DNA from: Bacillota bacterium
GTDB taxonomy: Bacteria; Bacillota; Clostridia; Christensenellales; CAG-138
Assembly (NCBI GenBank): GCA_023409435.1
Contig: JAEYHP010000122.1
Coordinates: forward strand, 1-62,881
DNA length: 62,881 bases
Direction of reading: 5' to 3'
Made by a program: the position numbers and the translations under genes. Below the pieces are notes generated by a model that saw only the letters and a list, made by a program, of their open reading frames with translations, did no database searches and was not told the origin of the DNA. Of the stretch, positions 50,939-57,418 are shown in pieces. Within the stretch, counting starts at the first letter, position 1; each line of letters starts with the position of its first letter.

Positions 50939-51167
50939 TCGCAAAAGTGGCATAGCCACTTTTGCGAGCTTTCCGTACAGGGTTGACGGAGCAACCCTGT
51001 ACGCAAGGTGTCCCATTTGACGCACATGCACCCGAATGGCACATTCGGGTATTCTTCAAGGACTTATGTGCCAGGAAGGCTGCACATCCAATCGTCAAAT
51101 GGGACGGATTTATATGGACGCTTCTCAGTTTCTTGCGTTAGCAGGGCGGCGGAGCGCCCTGCTATGC
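50939..51167. repeat. Modular structured intergenic element, copy C (long form)
   Basis: Hairpins in order: GCAAAAGTGGC/GCCACTTTTGC (50941-50965); GTACAGGGTT/AACCCTGTAC with loop GACGGAGC (50975-51002); central stem TCCCATTTGACG/CGTCAAATGGGA enclosing a 64-nt module (51029-51092) related to that in copy A; then GCAGGGC/GCCCTGC with loop GGCGGAGC (about 51141-51162). Confidence 0.82.
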
Positions 51168-51168
51168 A

Positions 51169-51816
51169 TTAACAATTTGTTTCCACCTCATCCGCGGGCT
51201 TTTTCAATGCCGTGCGGACGCCAAAGCCAATCAGCATCAACCCAACAAGGGCATTGAGCGCGTCCATCAGCATTTTGCTTACAAGCCCGCCGAGCGTTCC
51301 CCCCAGCATTGCGATTACCGTCAAAAGCAATAGTGTAGAAAGCACGGCGCCCAGGCCGAACAAAAGCGCCTGCCTTTGCCCCATTTGCTCCTCCCCCATT
51401 TTTGCCGCGAACACGCCCGCCCAGAACACGATGGTAAGGGGGCTCGACAGCGTGAGCAGCAGTCCTTTCAGAAACGCGCTGCCCGCGTTTTCGGACAGCG
51501 TCAGCCTGGGTAGGACGGATACCCCGAACGCGCCCAATACCGTAACAAGCCCAAATATTATCAATACTCCCGCCCCAATGAACTGCAGCGCGCGGCGCAC
51601 GCGCTCGCTGCGGTTGATGAGCGTTCCCAGCCCGAATATGGCAGCCAGGATATAGACGGCGTCGACAAGCACTGCGCCCAGCACAGCGCCTTCCGCCGCG
51701 AAAAAGCCTCCGCCAACGGCAGTCTGAAGGATGAGGACAAATACTGGCCCGATGCTCAGTTGCAAAAGCATCCCGAACCGCAACCCCTGTGAGATCAACG
51801 CGCTTCGCTTGCGCAT
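51169..51816 (-). CDS. LysE-family translocator
   Basis: A 215-residue protein with about six membrane segments and the family's N-terminal GLRFGMLLQLSIGPVFVLILQTAVGGG. It exports amino acids or related small molecules. It is divergent from the HD-domain gene. The end lies 2 nt from structured element C. Confidence 0.85.
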   Translation of the reverse strand: MRKRSALISQGLRFGMLLQLSIGPVFVLILQTAVGGGFFAAEGAVLGAVLVDAVYILAAIFGLGTLINRSERVRRALQFIGAGVLIIFGLVTVLGAFGVSVLPRLTLSENAGSAFLKGLLLTLSSPLTIVFWAGVFAAKMGEEQMGQRQALLFGLGAVLSTLLLLTVIAMLGGTLGGLVSKMLMDALNALVGLMLIGFGVRTALKKPADEVETNC

Positions 51817-51964
51817 GTCAACCGCTCCCCTTTATTGGTTTCTGGCAAGTATATGCGATATGCCTGCGCTTGTAAAGCGCAAAATGCGCCACGGCTTGCG
51901 CTTTGCGGATCTTCGGGGGTATGATGAACGAAAATGCTGCAATACGGCAACAGGGAGGATCGGC

Positions 51965-52450
51965 ATGACGGGCAAAGTGATCGACGCCATGATCGGCTAT
52001 TACGCGGGGGATATCTTACGCATCAACCATTTTCTGAAGGTCTATGCTCTTGCAAAAGGCATAGGCGAGTGCGAAGGATTGCCGGAAGATGTGCAGCGGG
52101 TGCTCGAAATCGCCGCCGTCACGCACGACATCGGCATCAAGCCGAGCGAAGAAAAGTATGGAAGCGCCGCAGGCCCTTATCAGGAGCAGGAAGGCCCGCC
52201 CGCAGCGCGCGAACTGCTCGAAGGGCTGGGAATTGAGGAAACGGCCATCGACCGAGTCTGTTACCTGATCAGCAGACACCATACATACACGGGAATAGAC
52301 GGACTCGACTATCAGATTTTAGTTGAGGCGGATTTTCTGGTGAATCTCCACGAGGGCGAATGCGATATTTCAACCGTCCGTTCCGTACGGGAAAAACTTT
52401 TTCGCACCGCCGCGGGCCTGCGGTATCTTGACCGGATGTTTTTATCCTGA
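51965..52450 (+). CDS. HD-domain phosphohydrolase
   Basis: A 161-residue HD-family protein: metal ligands H...HD in INHFLKVYALAKGI, AAVTHDIGIKPSE and ISRHHTYTG, and a later D in LVEADFLVNLHEG. It probably hydrolyses a nucleotide or phosphate ester. GGGAGGATCGGC precedes ATG. Confidence 0.85.
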   Translation: MTGKVIDAMIGYYAGDILRINHFLKVYALAKGIGECEGLPEDVQRVLEIAAVTHDIGIKPSEEKYGSAAGPYQEQEGPPAARELLEGLGIEETAIDRVCYLISRHHTYTGIDGLDYQILVEADFLVNLHEGECDISTVRSVREKLFRTAAGLRYLDRMFLS

Positions 52451-52647
52451 GCATTCCAGGTCATTCAAAAAAGTGTCCCGTTTCGGCCTGTTCCGGGCGT
52501 CACAACAGGTTGAAAAAGGAAACACGAAAAGTTCACGTTCGGTTCATGGGGGGTTCATGAAAACCAAGTACACTGTACCTGTCACCAAAAAGTTCACTGA
52601 TGACACCCCCCAACACACTGGAAGCAACCGCCAGTGCCGCCCTCCGG

Positions 52648-52677
52648 ACTTCCCCGCCGGAGGGCACTTTTTGTTTC
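52648..52677 (+). terminator. Orphan intrinsic terminator
   Basis: GTGCC-type stem GCCCTCCGG/CCGGAGGGC around a short loop, followed by TTTTTG. No annotated gene ends immediately before it; the HD gene stops about 200 nt upstream. Confidence 0.8.
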
Positions 52678-52784
52678 AAATCCGGCGATCCCCAAAAATT
52701 TCCTTTTGGCGAAGCGCTTCCCTGCTCAGGTAGCAATGCCGTATTTTGAAAAGTTTTATCGTACTTGACCACCTGATATTTCGG

Positions 52785-52813
52785 TTGACTTCATGAATGC
52801 GCTCCCTTATAAT
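52785..52813 (+). promoter_or_regulatory. Promoter of rpsU
   Basis: TTGACT (52785-52790), a 17-nt spacer and TATAAT (52808-52813). An approximately 75-nt leader follows, with repeated ACGCTGCAC/CGGCTG words that can form hairpins. Confidence 0.8.
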
Positions 52814-52893
52814 ATGTTTGTGTTGCGCGGCTACGCTGCACGCACTGCAACTGTACGGCTGTAACGTTGCATCAGAGGGGAGGGATAAATGAA

Positions 52894-53064
52894 ATGGAAA
52901 TCCGTGTTGGAGAAAACGAGTCTCTTGAGAGTGCTCTCAAACGGTTTAAACGCAAGTGCGCCCGCTCCGGCGTTTTAGCAGAGGTTCGCAGGCGCGAGCA
53001 TTATGAAAAGCCCAGCGTGAAGCGGAAAAAGAAAGCGGAAGCTGCAAGGAAGCGTAAATATTGA
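52894..53064 (+). CDS. rpsU: 30S ribosomal protein S21
   Basis: A 56-residue basic protein with the family sequence MEIRVGENESLESALKRFKRKC and a Lys/Arg-rich tail. GGGAGGG lies about 9 nt before ATG. It has its own promoter and terminator. Confidence 0.96.
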   Translation: MEIRVGENESLESALKRFKRKCARSGVLAEVRRREHYEKPSVKRKKKAEAARKRKY

Positions 53065-53135
53065 GTTTTTCTTTCAGCTGTTATTTGAACTTCCCCTATT
53101 GCCGTACAGCGCAGTTGTAAACACGATCCACGCAG

Positions 53136-53168
53136 ATAGCACCCGGTCTTGGCCGGGTGTTTTTTTAT
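53136..53168 (+). terminator. Terminator of rpsU
   Basis: CACCCGG/CCGGGTG around a 5-6-nt loop, followed by seven T. Confidence 0.88.
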
Positions 53169-53169
53169 G

Positions 53170-53374
53170 CCGCTGACAAAGTCTGCGGACTTTGTCAACG
53201 GGTTTTTCGCAAAGGCGGCGTACGCCGCTTTTGCGAAGTTTACTGTGCCAGGATGACGGAGCATCCTGGCACGCAAGGTGTCCCATCTGACGCACATGTC
53301 GTCAGATGGGACGGATTTAGATGGATGCTCTCAGTTTTTATGGTTGGCGGGATGGCGGAGCATCCCGCCATGCT
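53170..53374. repeat. Modular structured intergenic element, copy D (short form)
   Basis: Hairpins in order: GACAAAGTC/GACTTTGTC (53175-53196); CGCAAAGGCGGCG/CGCCGCTTTTGCG (53208-53235); GTGCCAGGAT/ATCCTGGCAC with loop GACGGAGC (53245-53272); central stem TCCCATCTGACG/CGTCAGATGGGA with 7 nt in the loop; GGCGGGAT/ATCCCGCC with loop GGCGGAGC (about 53346-53369). Same order as copy C without the 64-nt module. Confidence 0.82.
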
Positions 53375-53493
53375 ACTTTTCTTAAGTTTTTAAAAGTTCT
53401 CGTCCCTTCTCCTGCCTGGTGTTTTTTGGCCTTGCTTGCACATATAGTTCAGGAAAGGGGGTGCGCCATGTGGGCCATGACAAGGAAGACTGC

Positions 53494-53742
53494 GTGTCAT
53501 TTTCCGACCTCAAATGCAAGGAAGTCATCAACATCTGCGACGGCGCGAAGCTGGGACACATATGCGATATCGAGCTGGAAATCTGCGATTGTAGCGACCT
53601 GCGCCTGATCGCCATCGTATTGCCGGGCCCGTGCCGGTTTTTTGGCATTATCCGCAGCGAGGAGGAACTGGTGATCTCCTGCAGGTGCATTACAAAAATC
53701 GGGGAAGACGTGATACTGGTAGATCTGCCGCTTAAGGAATAG
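53494..53742 (+). CDS. YlmC/YmxH-family PRC-barrel sporulation protein
   Basis: An 82-residue PRC-barrel protein beginning from GTG (SFSDLKCKEVINICDGAKLGHICDIELE), with the family's ICDG and GPCRFFGI segments. AAGGA is at the right distance. The family is restricted to spore-formers and close relatives. Confidence 0.85.
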   Translation: MSFSDLKCKEVINICDGAKLGHICDIELEICDCSDLRLIAIVLPGPCRFFGIIRSEEELVISCRCITKIGEDVILVDLPLKE

Positions 53743-53813
53743 CAAAATCAGTATACGGCAGCGGGGAACCTGTGCTATACTCAACTTGAAAATACGCACA
53801 CGGAGGAACCCGT

Positions 53814-54269
53814 ATGAAATGCCGGTACTGCGCCTGCCTGGAGAGTAAAGTAATAGACAGCCGCCCCACCGACGATGGCTCCGCCATCCGCCGCCGCCGG
53901 GAATGTATGGCCTGCGGCAAACGGTTCACCACGTATGAAAAAATTGAGGAACTTCCCATTATGGTCATCAAAAAGGATGGCCGGAGAGAACCTTTCGACA
54001 GTACAAAGATATTGACCGGCATACGCCGCGCATGCCAGAAACGGCCCATATCCGCCGCCGCGCAGGACAAGCTGGTGGAGGACGTGGTGCGCGAGGTATT
54101 TAATACTCTGGAGCAGGAAATCCCCACCGCCCGCATCGGTGAGTTTGTGATGCAGCGTTTAAAGGAACTCGACGAAGTCGCCTATGTGCGCTTTGCGTCC
54201 GTATACCGACAGTTTAAGGACATCAATACGTTCATGCAGGAACTGGAGCTGCTGCTCAGGGAGAAATAG
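53814..54269 (+). CDS. nrdR: Transcriptional repressor NrdR
   Basis: A 151-residue protein. Zinc ribbon CRYC...CMACGKRF (Cys 3, 6, 31, 34) and an ATP-cone domain from about residue 49 (VIKKDGRREPFDSTKILTGIRRAC). It represses ribonucleotide reductase genes according to ATP/dATP. GGAGGAACCCGT precedes ATG. It lies directly before pgeF. Confidence 0.96.
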   Translation: MKCRYCACLESKVIDSRPTDDGSAIRRRRECMACGKRFTTYEKIEELPIMVIKKDGRREPFDSTKILTGIRRACQKRPISAAAQDKLVEDVVREVFNTLEQEIPTARIGEFVMQRLKELDEVAYVRFASVYRQFKDINTFMQELELLLREK

Positions 54270-54271
54270 AG

Positions 54272-55168
54272 TTGAACGATATCGCCGCCGCCCTTCTTCG
54301 CATCAAAAGAGGCCATACATACCACGAGCAAAACGGAATAGGTTTTTTTACGTTGCCCGCGTTTACCGACACCGGGCTTGTCAACCACGGCTGCACCGCG
54401 CGTACGGGCGGCATAAGCATGTCGCCTTACGATACGCTGAATTTGAGCTTTACCCGCCCCAACGAACGGCGGGAGACCGTTATGGAAAATTACCGCCTGT
54501 TTGCAAAAGCAGCGGGCATCGCCTGGGACAGCATGGTGATGGACAGCTTTGAACACGGCACGACGGTGCTCGCCGTGGACGCCGACTGCACTGGCGCAGG
54601 GTATCTGTACGATCCTCTTCCCCCCTGCGACGGCCTTGTGACGGATGACCCGCGCGTTGCGCTTATCACCGGCCACGCGGATTGCCTGCCGCTTTATTTG
54701 CTTGACCCCGTGCGCGGATGCATCGGCCTTGCGCACGCGGGCTGGAAGGGCACGCTGGGGAAGATTGGGCTTATTATGGCGCAGTTGATGCAGCAAAAGT
54801 ATGGCGCGAATCCAAAAGACATACTCGCTGGCGTGGGACCGGGGATATGCGCAACTTGTTTTGAAGTGGACGAAGAGCTGGGCGCCCGGTTTCAGGCGGG
54901 GTTCCCTGATATTTCCTGCGTATTGCCCGGGAAACCCGGGAAAGCGCAGATCGACCTTCCGCTTGCCGCGGCAGCGCAGTTCATTGAGGCAGGAATACTT
55001 CCCGAAAACATTTCCCTGATGGACGCCTGCACCTACGAGGACCCGGAGCGGCTGTATTCCCACCGGCGGGACCGGGGGCAGACGGGCGGCATGGCGGCGT
55101 TTTTGCAACTGCTTTCCCCCGAAAAAGACGCATTTTTGCAGAGCCCGCCCAAGCCTTCCTTTGTGTGA
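54272..55168 (+). CDS. pgeF: Polyphenol oxidase / laccase-domain protein (PgeF, YfiH-like)
   Basis: A 298-residue protein from a TTG start 2 nt after nrdR. Metal ligands appear as NHGCTARTGG, TGHADCLPLYLLD, LAHAGWKGT and the C-terminal DACTYEDPERLYSHRRD. The family has purine nucleoside phosphorylase or peptidoglycan-editing activity. The same gene order with nrdR and ylmC/ymxH is common in Firmicutes. Confidence 0.92.
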   Translation: MNDIAAALLRIKRGHTYHEQNGIGFFTLPAFTDTGLVNHGCTARTGGISMSPYDTLNLSFTRPNERRETVMENYRLFAKAAGIAWDSMVMDSFEHGTTVLAVDADCTGAGYLYDPLPPCDGLVTDDPRVALITGHADCLPLYLLDPVRGCIGLAHAGWKGTLGKIGLIMAQLMQQKYGANPKDILAGVGPGICATCFEVDEELGARFQAGFPDISCVLPGKPGKAQIDLPLAAAAQFIEAGILPENISLMDACTYEDPERLYSHRRDRGQTGGMAAFLQLLSPEKDAFLQSPPKPSFV

Positions 55169-55183
55169 GCAAGGAGTATTGAT

Positions 55184-55333
55184 ATGGACTTCGGTATCAT
55201 CGGCGGGGCAGACGGGCCGACCGCCATATTTGTTTCCGGCCCTGCTATTAGGGATATCCTGCTTGGCGCGGCGCTTGTTTTGCTGATTGCCGGGCTAATT
55301 ATCTATGCTGTAAAACGGAAGCAGACAAAATGA
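55184..55333 (+). CDS. IGGADGPT membrane miniprotein (decarboxylase beta-subunit-like motif)
   Basis: A 49-residue protein that is usually missed: MDFGIIGGADGPTAIFVSG, then one transmembrane helix (about 22-42) and a KRKQTK tail. IGGADGPTAIFV is the signature of Na+-pumping oxaloacetate decarboxylase beta subunits, but here the rest is only one helix. AAGGAG precedes ATG. It overlaps the nitrilase-like gene by 4 nt, so the pair is cotranslated. Role unknown. Confidence 0.8.
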   Translation: MDFGIIGGADGPTAIFVSGPAIRDILLGAALVLLIAGLIIYAVKRKQTK

Positions 55334-56103
55334 AAATCGGCGTTTTTCAGTTCGCGGGCAGCGGGGATATACAAGCAAATTGCCGGGCTGTCATCCGCGG
55401 CATGCGGCTTGCCGCCGATGCGGGGGTGCGGCTTCTGGTTTTTCAGGAGTGCGCCCTGTGCGGTTACCCGCCGGTCGAAACGGATATCGAAGCCATCGAT
55501 TACGCTGCTCTTGAAACTTGCCTCGATGAAATCAAGGCGCAGACAGCAGCGCTGGGGCTGTATATAGCGCTGGGAACCATCCAAAAAGAAGCGGACAACC
55601 GGTACAATTCCATACTGCTGCTTTCCCCGAAAGGAACCGCTATCGGCAGCTACAGCAAACGCGCGCTGTGGGGCTGGGATATTGAGAACTTTCAAAAAGG
55701 CGCCTCTTTGGGCGTATTTGAAATAGAGGGCGTCAAAGTCGGCTTCCGCATCTGCTTTGAGGTACGCTTTCCGGAATACTTCCGCGAGCTGTTGATACGG
55801 CAATGCGTTCTCTGCTTCGTGAGCTTCTGCGATGTTTCAGACGCTCTGTCGCAAGAGCGGTACGATACCATAAAGGCGCATCTCATCACCCGCGCGGTGG
55901 AGAATGCGTTTCCCATCGTATCCGTCAACAGCTGCTCCCATTTCCAGACTGCGCCCACCGCTGTGTTCGATGAAAACGGCTGCGTTATAAAAGAGGCCCC
56001 TCTCAATGAAGAATGCCTGCTGGTGTATGAGTTCGAAAAGCCGATGCTCGGCTACGGGGCAAAGGGACGGGTTCAGATTTCAAAAGAACTTCTAGGCATA
56101 TAA
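55330..56103 (+). CDS. Carbon-nitrogen hydrolase (nitrilase superfamily)
   Basis: A 257-residue amidase-type enzyme with the triad E40 (LLVFQECALCGY), K110 (SYSKRALWGW) and C142 (FRICFEVRFPE). It cleaves an amide or nitrile; the closest relatives are omega-amidase and other small-amide hydrolases, and the substrate is not evident. It follows the miniprotein directly. Confidence 0.88.
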   Translation: MKIGVFQFAGSGDIQANCRAVIRGMRLAADAGVRLLVFQECALCGYPPVETDIEAIDYAALETCLDEIKAQTAALGLYIALGTIQKEADNRYNSILLLSPKGTAIGSYSKRALWGWDIENFQKGASLGVFEIEGVKVGFRICFEVRFPEYFRELLIRQCVLCFVSFCDVSDALSQERYDTIKAHLITRAVENAFPIVSVNSCSHFQTAPTAVFDENGCVIKEAPLNEECLLVYEFEKPMLGYGAKGRVQISKELLGI

Positions 56104-56104
56104 A

Positions 56105-56135
56105 AATGGCGGCCGAATGGCCGCCACTTTCTATA
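56105..56135. terminator. Hairpin between converging genes
   Basis: GGCGGCC/GGCCGCC at 56108-56128 between the stops of the nitrilase-like and mtnN genes; weak T-runs on both sides, so it may serve both directions. Confidence 0.6.
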
Positions 56136-56145
56136 CTCGAAACTC

Positions 56146-56862
56146 TTATTTCCCGCTGCCGCCCAACCCCGCCAAATACCCCAAAACGATCGCCTTGGAT
56201 TTTTGCGCCGCGAGCGATACAAACTGCGCGTATTCCATATGCGAGTCGTCGTCCTCGCCGTCCGAAATAGCGCGCACCACGCAGAACGGAACGTCGTTGA
56301 TAAAGCACACCTGCCCGATGCTGCCGCCCTCCATTTCGTTCGCAAGCGCGGAAAACCGCTCGCGGATCACCGCAGCCTCGGCGCGGCTGCCGATAAAGCG
56401 GTCCCCGGTGGCGATGACGCCGCGGTGGACGTTGGTATCTGAAAGCTGCTGCGCCGCGCGGTACAGCGCATCCGCAAGGGAGCGTTCGCTCGGGAACTCG
56501 ACGCGGTTCACGCCGGAAACAAAACCGATGGGGTCGCCCACGGCGGAGGTATCCACATCGTACTGCACTACGGCGTCCGCAATGACGATATCGCCGATGC
56601 CGACGCCCTTAACTAGCCCGCCCGCGACGCCGGTGTTGATAACGGCGGCAGGGTGAAATTTTAATATCATGGTCTGCGTGCACATGGCGGCGTTGACCTT
56701 CCCCACCCCGCTTTTTGCAAGCACCACGCTTTGCCCGCCGAGCAGCCCACTGTAAAACGCCATGCCGCTGACGATTTCCTCTTTATAATCCGTAAGCGCC
56801 TGCCTGAGATCGTCGATCTCCACCGTCATGGCGCCGATAATGCCAATCAAATCCTGACCCAT
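56146..56862 (-). CDS. mtnN: 5'-methylthioadenosine/S-adenosylhomocysteine nucleosidase
   Basis: A 238-residue nucleosidase: IGIIGAMTVEIDDL at the start and the NTGVAGGL motif, with catalytic acids in MEGGSIGQV and ISDGEDDDS. It splits methylthioadenosine and S-adenosylhomocysteine. Start 56862 follows AAGGAG. luxS lies 25 nt upstream in the same operon, so together they recycle SAH to homocysteine and feed the mccBA route. Confidence 0.93.
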   Translation of the reverse strand: MGQDLIGIIGAMTVEIDDLRQALTDYKEEIVSGMAFYSGLLGGQSVVLAKSGVGKVNAAMCTQTMILKFHPAAVINTGVAGGLVKGVGIGDIVIADAVVQYDVDTSAVGDPIGFVSGVNRVEFPSERSLADALYRAAQQLSDTNVHRGVIATGDRFIGSRAEAAVIRERFSALANEMEGGSIGQVCFINDVPFCVVRAISDGEDDDSHMEYAQFVSLAAQKSKAIVLGYLAGLGGSGK

Positions 56863-56887
56863 CCTTAGCCGCTCCTTATGACTTCTA

Positions 56888-57364
56888 TTACTCCGGGTAG
56901 CGCATGCGCTCCGAAGTAATATTCGATAAGACTTCAAGATACTTTCTTGCGTGGTATTTCGCCATGGAGAGGTTCATATCCAGGTAATTGCCGCAGTCGC
57001 GCGCGCTTGCGCCGGGAATCTCATCCGTGAAGCCTATGATAAATTCCAGCATGTCTTTCAACAGCTCCAGAATGTCCTCCGGCTCCAGTTCGCCTTTTAA
57101 AATCAGATAAAACCCCGTGCGGCAGCCCATGGGCCCGAAGTAAATGATATTCTCGCCCCAGTCCGCATGGTTTCTTAAATACGTCGCCGCCAGATGCTCG
57201 ATAACATGTATAGGCGCGGTATCCAGCACCGGCTCCTCGTTGGGGTGAGTGAACCGAAGATCAAACGTGGTGAGTACGCCGCCATTTAAAGTATCCCGCC
57301 GGGAGACATACACGCCGGGCGCCAGCCGCAAATGGTCCACCGTAAAACTTGGTATCTTTTTCAT
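56888..57364 (-). CDS. luxS: S-ribosylhomocysteine lyase
   Basis: A 158-residue metalloenzyme with metal ligands H53 and H57 (HVIEH) and C124 (ARDCGNY), and GPMGCRTGFYL. It splits S-ribosylhomocysteine into homocysteine and the autoinducer-2 precursor. In the mtnN operon it completes SAH recycling. Confidence 0.96.
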   Translation of the reverse strand: MKKIPSFTVDHLRLAPGVYVSRRDTLNGGVLTTFDLRFTHPNEEPVLDTAPIHVIEHLAATYLRNHADWGENIIYFGPMGCRTGFYLILKGELEPEDILELLKDMLEFIIGFTDEIPGASARDCGNYLDMNLSMAKYHARKYLEVLSNITSERMRYPE

Positions 57365-57418
57365 TAACCCGTTATCGCAACCCTTTCCTTATGTACCTCT
57401 CTATTGTATCATATCACA

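Larger units (their letters stand above)
52451..52893. other. Intergenic region with an orphan terminator and the rpsU promoter
   Basis: Contains an intrinsic terminator (52648-52677) and the rpsU promoter. An open frame from 52558 (ribosome-site-like GGGGGTTC) runs through the terminator and is not convincing as a gene. A short untranslated RNA ending at 52677 is possible. Confidence 0.5.
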
